DNA from: Lachnoclostridium sp. UBA6475
GTDB taxonomy: Bacteria > Bacillota > Clostridia > Lachnospirales > Lachnospiraceae
DNA length: 5,180 bases
Direction: 5' to 3'
NCBI GenBank assembly: GCA_002435545.1
Contig: DJNB01000238.1
Span: forward strand, 4,306-9,485
In this document: positions 1 through 5,180 of the stretch, piece by piece
Position numbering within the stretch: the stretch's first letter is position 1
Layout of the letters: every line of letters starts with the position of its first letter
Program-made: the position numbers and the translations under genes
Notes under the pieces: model-generated
Told to the model about the DNA's origin: nothing
Seen by the model: only the letters and a program-made list of their open reading frames with translations
Databases searched by the model: none

Positions 1-281
1 CCATCCAGATCTTCTTCAAGATGATCCAGATAATCTACCATCTCTTCTGCCTGATCCATCGACATATAGGCCTTCATCATCTGCATATGATTGTGATAAT
101 CATGCCGCCATCCGCGCATTGTCTCATAAATATTCTGAACCTCTTCCCGCTGTTTTTTCAATACCTCATCCTGATATTCTCCGATTTTTTTCAGCTGGCG
201 ATGCCGCATCCACAAAACGGTAACGCCCCATGTCACAAACATCGCGGCAAGGATACACAAAACGGCCAGTTCCACTCTCAT
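1..281 (-). CDS. GHKL-family sensor histidine kinase, N-terminal part (cut by left edge)
   Basis: This is the first 93 codons of a membrane-bound sensor kinase that would phosphorylate the response regulator encoded immediately upstream. It starts at the ATG at 281, preceded by a strong AGGAGGAG. Residues about 4-24 form a single hydrophobic helix (ELAVLCILAAMFVTWGVTVLW) followed by basic residues (RHRQLKK), so only about four residues would lie outside the cell. Residues about 28-58 are charged and helical, probably coiled coil. They lead into the dimerisation/phosphoacceptor motif WRHDYHNHMQ at 58-67, where His60 is the likely phosphorylated histidine. This H-box style is typical of AgrC/SpoOB-like kinases paired with LytTR regulators. 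The ATP-binding GHKL domain is expected beyond the left edge and cannot be seen. Unlike AgrC there is no multi-helix sensor domain. The reading frame is open to the edge. The family call is firm; the signal sensed is unknown. Confidence 0.88.
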   Translation of the reverse strand, partial: MRVELAVLCILAAMFVTWGVTVLWMRHRQLKKIGEYQDEVLKKQREEVQNIYETMRGWRHDYHNHMQMMKAYMSMDQAEEMVDYLDHLEEDLD

Positions 282-285
282 CGTA

Positions 286-293
286 CTCCTCCT
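286..293 (-). promoter_or_regulatory. Ribosome binding site of the histidine kinase gene
   Basis: AGGAGGAG lies 4 bases before the ATG at 281, with the GGAGG core 6 bases away. It fills most of the 13-base gap after the TGA stop of the response regulator. It fixes the kinase start and, with the short gap, suggests coupled translation of regulator and kinase. Confidence 0.85.
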
Positions 294-294
294 C

Positions 295-1014
295 TCAATG
301 CCTGTCCGTCTTATAATAGCGGATAAAACTTTGATTCAGATTTTGATAGCAGCCCCGGCTGACCGGCAGACTGCTCCCGTCATCCAGCGTGCATTCCTGC
401 CGTCCGATGCGCTCGATGTGATACAGATTCACATATAAGCCCCGCCGCAGCAGCGCAAATCCTTTTTCTTCCAACTCTTTTGCCATTGAATTCAAGCTGG
501 CTTTACATTGATCGGTTTTCTTTTCCTGAACAAAGGAAAGATAATGTCCGTCTGCTTCCACATACAAAATGTCTCTGCATAAAATTTTCTTTCCAATATT
601 TGCCAGAAGCAGATACGTTGTCTGGCGACCGGTTTCCTGCTCACAGATTTCTTTCAATGCCGCAAATAAATTTTCCTCTTTCAGCGGTTTCAAAAGATAA
701 CGTACAGCACCTACTTCATACCCTTCCAGAGCATATTCCTTTAATCCGGTAAGAAATACTATATGTGCTTCTTTGTCCGCGCTGCGGAGTTTTCTGGCAA
801 GTTCCATTCCGTTCATTTTCTTTAACTGGATGTCAAGAATGAAAATATCATATTGCGCTTTATCTTCTTTTTCAAACAAAAGCTGCTCCGCGCTGAAATA
901 GCAGTCAATGTCCAGCCGCACTTCGTTCTCAGCCTCGTATTTTTCCAATTTCCGGCACAAATAGTCCATTTGTGTTTTCTCATCTTCACAGACCGCGATC
1001 CGCAATTTCTGCAT
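295..1014 (-). CDS. LytTR-family response regulator (AgrA/LytR type)
   Basis: This is a 239-residue cytoplasmic DNA-binding response regulator, the usual length for the family. The receiver domain spans about residues 3-125. It has the acidic pair E10/D11, phosphoacceptor D61 in 'FILDIQL', T89 in 'VFLTG' and K109 in 'LLKPL', so all key residues are present. The LytTR DNA-binding domain spans about 131-236, recognised by 'ILYVEADGHYLSF' (149-161), 'LYVNLYHIERI' (193-203) and 'LPVSRGCYQNL' (216-226). In most relatives the segment before 'VN' reads H-x-S-(Y/F); here it is R190-R191-G192-L193, so a commonly conserved histidine is replaced. The gene begins 22 bases after the lipoprotein gene and ends 13 bases before the kinase gene, which is its likely partner. 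Target genes cannot be read from this window. A specific orthologue name is not justified. Confidence 0.95.
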   Translation of the reverse strand: MQKLRIAVCEDEKTQMDYLCRKLEKYEAENEVRLDIDCYFSAEQLLFEKEDKAQYDIFILDIQLKKMNGMELARKLRSADKEAHIVFLTGLKEYALEGYEVGAVRYLLKPLKEENLFAALKEICEQETGRQTTYLLLANIGKKILCRDILYVEADGHYLSFVQEKKTDQCKASLNSMAKELEEKGFALLRRGLYVNLYHIERIGRQECTLDDGSSLPVSRGCYQNLNQSFIRYYKTDRH

Positions 1015-1024
1015 CGTGCCCTAT

Positions 1025-1031
1025 CTCCCTT
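1025..1031 (-). promoter_or_regulatory. Ribosome binding site of the response regulator gene
   Basis: AAGGGAG lies 10 bases before the ATG at 1014, in the 22-base gap after the TAG stop of the lipoprotein gene. The match and spacing are fair rather than strong. Confidence 0.6.
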
Positions 1032-1036
1032 CGCCG

Positions 1037-2203
1037 CTATGCCTTCGTATAATGGATCATCCGGTAACTGGAACTTTCCACACCATATTCTTCGGTAGTT
1101 TCCACCAGACAGATATAATAATCCTCCTGGTCGCCGACGAAAAAGTCCATCACCGTCGCCTGTCCCTGTGCCAGATCATCAAATGTCGCCGCACTGGTCA
1201 CCGGCTCCACCTCGTCCGAATTCTGATAGTTTGATGTCTGATATACCGTGTCGCCGTTAAACATATAAAGTTTCCAGTCGTCCGGATTCATATAAAAATA
1301 CCATTCTTTTCCAAGAACATCGTCACCAAGAGACGCACCAAATTTATTCTGCTCTTCCAGATCCGGGATACTAAGCACCTGAAAACTCTTCAAGCCTTTG
1401 GAATAAAATACCAGTTCACTCTCACCATAAGCAAAACGTGTCTTAGAAGAGATCACACTTCCCATATCTTTTAATGTTTTTCCGGTCTCCCCGTCGATAT
1501 AGTACCCATATCCACCACCGCTTTCTCCGCAGATCAAAAGGATATTGCCGTCTTCATAGACATGATAATCCGTGATCCATTCGACCTCCCAGGCATCTCT
1601 TCTTCCAAAATCTTCCTTTACCGCCGGTGCCGCTTCCAGAGGGATTTCGTATACCGAATCGTTTTCCTCGTCAATCTCCAGGATCGAATATTTTTCTGCG
1701 ATTCCATCCGTCACTTCGCCGTTCACTTCGATATCTGCCTTTTCATAATATACAAATACCGCATACAGATTTCCGTTGTCTCCACGCCGGAAATTCTGAA
1801 CTTTGCAGCGCGTCCACTCCTTCTGCTCGTACTTATTATTTAAAAATTCACTCAGGGAAACGTCGCACAGTTCATCGGATTCCCAGTTTCCTTTCTCGTC
1901 GAGTGTCCACCGGGTTACCGTCGCATTATACTCGTCATCTTCGAGTGTAAAGTCACTGGAATAAACTGCCGGTCTGCCCTGCAGATCCGCCACAAATCCT
2001 TCAAACGACGCCCCCAGATAATCGCTTGCCGAAGCATTTGCTGTCTGCAAAGGATCCGGGAGTGACATTTCTTTGCTTTCATATCTTGCCTCTTCTTTTT
2101 TCTGAGACACCTCTGTTGTTTGTTTCTTTACCGGTTCCCGGCTGCCACAGCCACTAAGCACCAGCACCCCCACCAAAGCAATTGCCAAAATTTTCCTTCT
2201 CAC
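1037..2203 (-). CDS. Predicted lipoprotein of unknown function, possibly beta-propeller-like
   Basis: This encodes a 388-residue exported protein. It opens with a lipoprotein signal peptide: basic MRRK, a hydrophobic stretch at residues 5-16 and the lipobox L-S-G-C with Cys19 as the lipidation site. The mature protein should therefore be anchored to the outer face of the membrane. Residues about 20-50 are a charged, flexible linker (KKQ...KKEEARYESKE). The rest is acidic and rich in short strand-turn units such as 'DNGNLYAVFVYY' (142-153), 'YEDGNILLICGES' (216-228), 'YGYYIDGETGKTL' (232-244), 'GESELVFYSKG' (260-270) and 'NPDDWKLYMFNGDTVY' (306-321). These resemble propeller blades, but the fold is inference and I do not recognise a named family. 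The start is GTG at 2203, chosen because a GAGGG site precedes it and the signal peptide begins there. It follows tex by 21 bases and precedes the two-component genes, so it could be an accessory sensor or a co-regulated product. Confidence 0.85.
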   Translation of the reverse strand: MRRKILAIALVGVLVLSGCGSREPVKKQTTEVSQKKEEARYESKEMSLPDPLQTANASASDYLGASFEGFVADLQGRPAVYSSDFTLEDDEYNATVTRWTLDEKGNWESDELCDVSLSEFLNNKYEQKEWTRCKVQNFRRGDNGNLYAVFVYYEKADIEVNGEVTDGIAEKYSILEIDEENDSVYEIPLEAAPAVKEDFGRRDAWEVEWITDYHVYEDGNILLICGESGGGYGYYIDGETGKTLKDMGSVISSKTRFAYGESELVFYSKGLKSFQVLSIPDLEEQNKFGASLGDDVLGKEWYFYMNPDDWKLYMFNGDTVYQTSNYQNSDEVEPVTSAATFDDLAQGQATVMDFFVGDQEDYYICLVETTEEYGVESSSYRMIHYTKA

Positions 2204-2209
2204 TGTAAG

Positions 2210-2216
2210 CCCTCTT
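2210..2216 (-). promoter_or_regulatory. Ribosome binding site supporting the GTG start of the lipoprotein gene
   Basis: AAGAGGG ends 6 bases before the GTG at 2203. It lies in the 21-base gap after the tex stop codon. No in-frame ATG gives a better combination of ribosome binding site and complete signal peptide, so this site decides the start. Confidence 0.7.
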
Positions 2217-2224
2217 TTCTATCT

Positions 2225-4366
2225 TTATAAGATCATTGATAATTGAATTCGTTTCTTTTGCAAGTCAACGGATAACACTTTTACTTCAACCACGTCTCCG
2301 ACACTTACCACTTCCAACGGATGTTTTACAAATTTCTTGTTCGTTAATTTGGAAATATGTACCAGTCCGTCCTGATGTACTCCGATATCGACAAACGCAC
2401 CAAAATCAATGACATTGCGCACGGTTCCTTTGAGGATCATGCCCTCTTTCAGGTCTTTCATTTCAAGTACATCGGTACGAAGAACCGGTTTTGGCATCTC
2501 ATCTCGTGGATCTCTTCCGGGTTTTTCCAATTCCTTGATGATATCATTGAGTGTCATCTCGCCGATGCCAAGTTTTTCCGAAAGGGATTTACGGTCTTTT
2601 GCCAAAAGGGAAAGACCGACTACACCGCCGCGGACGTCCTCTGTTCCAAATCCGAGAAGGGAGAGAAGTTCCTCTGCTGCCCCATAGGATTCCGGATGTA
2701 CACTCGTTGCATCCAATGGATTTTTTCCATCGCCGATCCGCATAAATCCTGCACACTGTTCAAAGGCTTTCGGTCCAAGTTTTGCCACTTTCAGAAGCTG
2801 TCTGCGGCTTGTAAATTTACCGTTTTCCTCGCGGTACGCTACGATATTTTTCGCAATCGGTTTGGAAATACCGGAGATGTATTCTAACAGGGAAGCCGAT
2901 GCCGTATTCAGATCAACGCCGACATTATTTACACAGTCTTCGACTACAGCGGTCAGGGCTTCACTCAATTTCTTCTGGTTCATGTCATGCTGATACTGTC
3001 CGACTCCGATGGATTTCGGATCGATCTTTACCAGTTCCGCAAGCGGATCCTGGAGACGTCTCGCGATTGACACCGCACTACGCTGTCCAACGTCAAAATT
3101 TGGAAATTCTTCCGTAGCCAGTTTACTTGCCGAATACACCGAAGCACCTGCTTCGTTTACGATGACGTACTGAACCGGTTTATTGATCTCTTTTAACATA
3201 TCTACGATCACCATCTCCGACTCACGGGAAGCCGTTCCGTTTCCGACGGAGATCAGGGAAATGTTGTATTTGTCAATCAGTCCTTTCACGATACGTTTGG
3301 ACTCTTCCACCTTTTTCTGCGGCTCTGTTGGGAAAATAACGATCGTATCGAGCACCTTTCCTGTCTCATCTACAACAGCTAACTTACAGCCGGTACGAAA
3401 TGCCGGATCCCAGCCAAGTACCACTTTTCCGGCGATCGGTGGCTGCATCAGAAGCTGCGTAAGATTTTTACCAAATACTTTGATTGCGCCATCTTCTGCC
3501 TTTTCCGTCAGTTCATTGCGGATGTCACGCTCAATCGAAGGTGCGATCAGACGCTTGTAACTATCTGCCAGCACTTCTTTGAGACATGGTGTCGTATGCG
3601 GATTTTCTTTTGTGATCACTTTCTTTTCCAGATAACGCAAGATACGTTCTTCCGGAGCTTCTATTTTTACGGTAAGAAATTTTTCTTTTTCTCCCCGGTT
3701 GATCGCGAGAATCCGGTATCCGGCGATCTTTTTTACCGCCTCGCTGAATTCATAATAATTTTCATAAACGGACTTTTCTTTTTCATCTTTTGCCGCGGAC
3801 ACGAGAAGTCCCTCGTCCATCGTAAGTTTACGGATGTACATACGATAGTCGGCATCATCGGCTACGGATTCTGCGATGATATCCATCGCTCCCTGAATCG
3901 CCTCTGCCGTCGTCTTCACTTCTTTTTCTTCCGAAAGGTAACTTTCCGCTTCACTCTCCAATGGCTGTTCTGTCATCTGAAGCAGAATGATATTGGCAAG
4001 TCCTTCCAGTCCCTTTTCTTTTGCAATCGTTGCACGGGTACGGCGTTTTGGACGATACGGACGATACAGATCATCGACTACAACTTGTGTCTGTGCCGCA
4101 AGGATCTGGGCTTTCAATTCCTCGGTCAGTTTGCCCTGCTCCTCGATGCTTGCCAGCACCTGCTCTTTCTTTTCTTCCAGATTGCGGAGATAGACCAGTC
4201 TTTCATGCAGGTTACGAAGCTGTTCATCGTTCAGTGCCCCATGCTGTTCTTTTCGGTAACGGGCGATAAAAGGAATCGTATTTCCTTCGTCAATCAGCTT
4301 AATGACAGCCTCTACCTGCCAAGTCTTAATCTCTAATTCTTCTGCTATTTTTTTATTCATATCCAT
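2225..4366 (-). CDS. tex: Tex family S1 RNA-binding protein (Spt6-like transcription accessory protein)
   Basis: This is a complete 713-residue cytoplasmic protein, close to the usual length of Gram-positive Tex/YdcI proteins. Tex is a bacterial relative of eukaryotic Spt6, binds nucleic acid and is linked to transcription; its exact cellular job is not settled. Domains in order: the helical N-terminal Tex region, with 'NTIPFIARYRKE' (29-40) and 'VDDLYRPYRPKRRTRA' (97-112); a YqgF-like RNase H-fold domain from about 314, with 'LGWDPAFRTG' (317-326) and 'GNGTASRESE' (375-384); the conserved 'DPKSIGVGQYQHD' (449-461); a helix-hairpin-helix region about 490-545 ('ISGISKPIAKNIVAYR', 'LGPKAFEQCAGF'); and a C-terminal S1 domain about 639-710 with 'DFGAFVDIGVHQDGLVHIS'. 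The protein stops just after S1, without the longer tail seen in E. coli Tex. It starts at ATG 4366; a second ATG at 4360 fits the ribosome binding site less well. The gene lies 23 bases after the GGDEF gene. Confidence 0.97.
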   Translation of the reverse strand: MDMNKKIAEELEIKTWQVEAVIKLIDEGNTIPFIARYRKEQHGALNDEQLRNLHERLVYLRNLEEKKEQVLASIEEQGKLTEELKAQILAAQTQVVVDDLYRPYRPKRRTRATIAKEKGLEGLANIILLQMTEQPLESEAESYLSEEKEVKTTAEAIQGAMDIIAESVADDADYRMYIRKLTMDEGLLVSAAKDEKEKSVYENYYEFSEAVKKIAGYRILAINRGEKEKFLTVKIEAPEERILRYLEKKVITKENPHTTPCLKEVLADSYKRLIAPSIERDIRNELTEKAEDGAIKVFGKNLTQLLMQPPIAGKVVLGWDPAFRTGCKLAVVDETGKVLDTIVIFPTEPQKKVEESKRIVKGLIDKYNISLISVGNGTASRESEMVIVDMLKEINKPVQYVIVNEAGASVYSASKLATEEFPNFDVGQRSAVSIARRLQDPLAELVKIDPKSIGVGQYQHDMNQKKLSEALTAVVEDCVNNVGVDLNTASASLLEYISGISKPIAKNIVAYREENGKFTSRRQLLKVAKLGPKAFEQCAGFMRIGDGKNPLDATSVHPESYGAAEELLSLLGFGTEDVRGGVVGLSLLAKDRKSLSEKLGIGEMTLNDIIKELEKPGRDPRDEMPKPVLRTDVLEMKDLKEGMILKGTVRNVIDFGAFVDIGVHQDGLVHISKLTNKKFVKHPLEVVSVGDVVEVKVLSVDLQKKRIQLSMIL
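2239..2268 (-). promoter_or_regulatory. Weak candidate promoter for the lipoprotein-regulator-kinase genes
   Basis: Inside the last codons of tex, TTGACT (2268-2263) resembles a -35 box, and AATTAT (2244-2239), 18 bases further on, matches four of six bases of the -10 consensus. Transcription would start about 25-30 bases before the GTG start of the lipoprotein gene, and the region between is AT-rich. The bases also encode the normal end of the S1 domain, so the match may be chance. This is inference only. Confidence 0.22.
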
Positions 4367-4375
4367 TCGTCTTTA

Positions 4376-4381
4376 TCCTCC
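4376..4381 (-). promoter_or_regulatory. Ribosome binding site of tex
   Basis: GGAGGA lies 9 bases before the ATG at 4366 and 15 bases before the alternative in-frame ATG at 4360. It therefore favours the upstream start (MDMNKK) over the downstream one (MNKK). Confidence 0.8.
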
Positions 4382-4389
4382 AGATTTTC

Positions 4390-5180
4390 TCAGCGCAGCG
4401 TCTGATTTCGTTCCATTTTATTTGCCACCTTATTGCGGTACATAATATCATCGCTCTCCCGCATGTAACTTTCAAGCGTATCACCAGCCCCCGGAATGCC
4501 CATCTTGTATCCGAGACTTGCATATACTTCATACGGTTTATGTGACTTTTTATTATAATTATCCAGGCTTCGCTCAAACACACGCACCCAGTTTTTTACA
4601 TCTTCTTCATCCTGGCATGGGAACAGTACTTCAAATTCATCCCCGCCGATACGCGCTCCGATCTGCCCGCTTACGGCTGCTTCCTGGATCGCATATCCCA
4701 CCGCACGCAGAGCAGAATCTCCCTCATGATGGCCATAAATATCGTTGATCGGTTTTAATCCATCCATATCAATTCCGATGACACATACGACACTGTCTCT
4801 TGCCCTCGCATTCATGAATTGAACTCTTGCATATTTTTCAAATCCACGCCGGTTAAACAATCCGGTCATCACATCCTGTATGTACATGATCTCCAGTTCA
4901 TCGATTGCGCGCTTCATCTTACTTTTTACAAGAACATTCATAATGACATCGTCAATTGCCATACTCCAGCGCATATACAGTTTTCCGGCATTCTCCGGAC
5001 TTTCATAGGAATAAGCCTCGTATCCGTAACATTCATCCTGAAAATGCAGCGGACTGAACACATAACACTGCGGTTCGTCGCTTGCCAGTTCCTGCGGGAT
5101 CAGCTGGCTGCGGTCAAATTCATACCTCACATTTCCCTGATTTTCTCTGTCGTGGAATACGATCCTTGCCTCCATCCGGT
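4390..5180 (-). CDS. GGDEF-domain protein (probable diguanylate cyclase), 5' end beyond right edge
   Basis: This is the C-terminal part of a GGDEF protein, which would make cyclic di-GMP from two GTP molecules. Numbering from the first visible Met (5175), residues about 1-95 are a sensor/linker region with 'CYVFSPLHFQDECYGY' (37-52), a motif I associate with Firmicutes proteins that carry a periplasmic-binding-protein-like sensor before GGDEF. The GGDEF domain runs about 98-258: 'DVMTGLFNRRGF' (101-112), metal-binding D136 in 'GIDMDGLKPINDIYGHHEGD' (134-153), the intact active site 'RIGGDEF' (175-181), and 'SLG' plus 'MYRNK' near the end. These suggest an active enzyme. The RxxD inhibitory I-site is absent: the corresponding residues 168-171 read VSGQ. 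The frame stays open to the edge, and only 5 bases precede Met 5175, with no ribosome binding site visible. The gene therefore probably starts outside the window. Its TGA stop lies 23 bases before tex. Confidence 0.93.
   Translation of the reverse strand, partial: RMEARIVFHDRENQGNVRYEFDRSQLIPQELASDEPQCYVFSPLHFQDECYGYEAYSYESPENAGKLYMRWSMAIDDVIMNVLVKSKMKRAIDELEIMYIQDVMTGLFNRRGFEKYARVQFMNARARDSVVCVIGIDMDGLKPINDIYGHHEGDSALRAVGYAIQEAAVSGQIGARIGGDEFEVLFPCQDEEDVKNWVRVFERSLDNYNKKSHKPYEVYASLGYKMGIPGAGDTLESYMRESDDIMYRNKVANKMERNQTLR

Noticed and set aside
21..326. Plus-strand open frame with a hydrophobic, His-rich product
   Set aside because: It is the complement of the histidine kinase N-terminus and its H-box. 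The kinase frame has a strong ribosome binding site and a clear family motif.
2221..2233. Short perfect inverted repeat (ATCTT-TAT-AAGAT) over the tex stop codon, considered as a terminator
   Set aside because: The stem is only 5 AT-rich base pairs with a 3-base loop, and no T-run follows on the transcribed strand. It would not act as an intrinsic terminator.
2233..2246. Two adjacent 7-base near-repeats (TCAATTA, TCAATGA on the minus strand), considered as a LytTR binding site
   Set aside because: LytTR sites are usually longer direct repeats about one helical turn or more apart. These are short, abutting and within conserved tex codons, so chance is the simpler explanation.
2357..2887. Plus-strand open frame of 176 codons, antisense to the C-terminal part of tex
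   Set aside because: It lies wholly over the conserved S1 and helix-hairpin-helix coding region of tex and resembles no protein family.
3596..4336. Long open frame of 246 codons on the plus strand, antisense to tex
   Set aside because: The predicted protein is a low-complexity run rich in Phe, Ile and Arg, as expected from the complement of a Lys/Glu-rich gene. It has no recognisable domain, and tex on the other strand is unmistakable over the whole interval.
4353..4583. Minus-strand open frame of 76 codons overlapping the end of the GGDEF gene
   Set aside because: It is an alternative frame of the GGDEF coding region, its product has no recognisable motif, and the GGDEF frame is clearly the real one.

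Overview
The window looks like chromosomal DNA of a Gram-positive Clostridia-type bacterium, most likely a Lachnospiraceae relative. The clues are the GGDEF protein with a 'DGLKPINDIYGH' motif, a GHKL-type kinase with a 'WRHDYHNHMQ' H-box, a LytTR response regulator, strong GGAGG-type ribosome binding sites and moderate GC content judged by eye. The assignment is from protein style only; no ribosomal RNA or other taxonomic marker is present.

All real genes lie on the minus strand and are read from right to left. In transcription order they are: (1) the C-terminal part of a GGDEF diguanylate-cyclase-type protein (4390 to the right edge, 5' end missing); (2) a complete Tex / Spt6-like S1 RNA-binding protein (2225-4366); (3) a predicted lipoprotein of unknown function with a GTG start (1037-2203); (4) a complete LytTR-family response regulator (295-1014); (5) the N-terminal 93 codons of its cognate GHKL sensor histidine kinase (281 down to the left edge). 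The gaps are only 13 to 23 bases, each gene has its own Shine-Dalgarno sequence, and no terminator is visible between genes. Co-transcription of the whole set is therefore possible. A weak promoter-like sequence at the 3' end of tex could let the lipoprotein-regulator-kinase part be transcribed separately.

Functionally, the left half looks like a two-component system with a lipoprotein encoded just ahead of it. The kinase has one membrane helix next to its N-terminus and almost no outside part, so a partner may supply the signal; the adjacent lipoprotein is a candidate, but this is inference. The right half combines a c-di-GMP-type signalling enzyme with the housekeeping Tex protein, and no direct functional link between those two can be read from the sequence. 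There are no RNA genes, mobile elements, CRISPR arrays or large repeats, and no gene-free stretch longer than 23 bases. The window is mostly ordinary core-like DNA; the lipoprotein/kinase pairing is the part most worth a second look.
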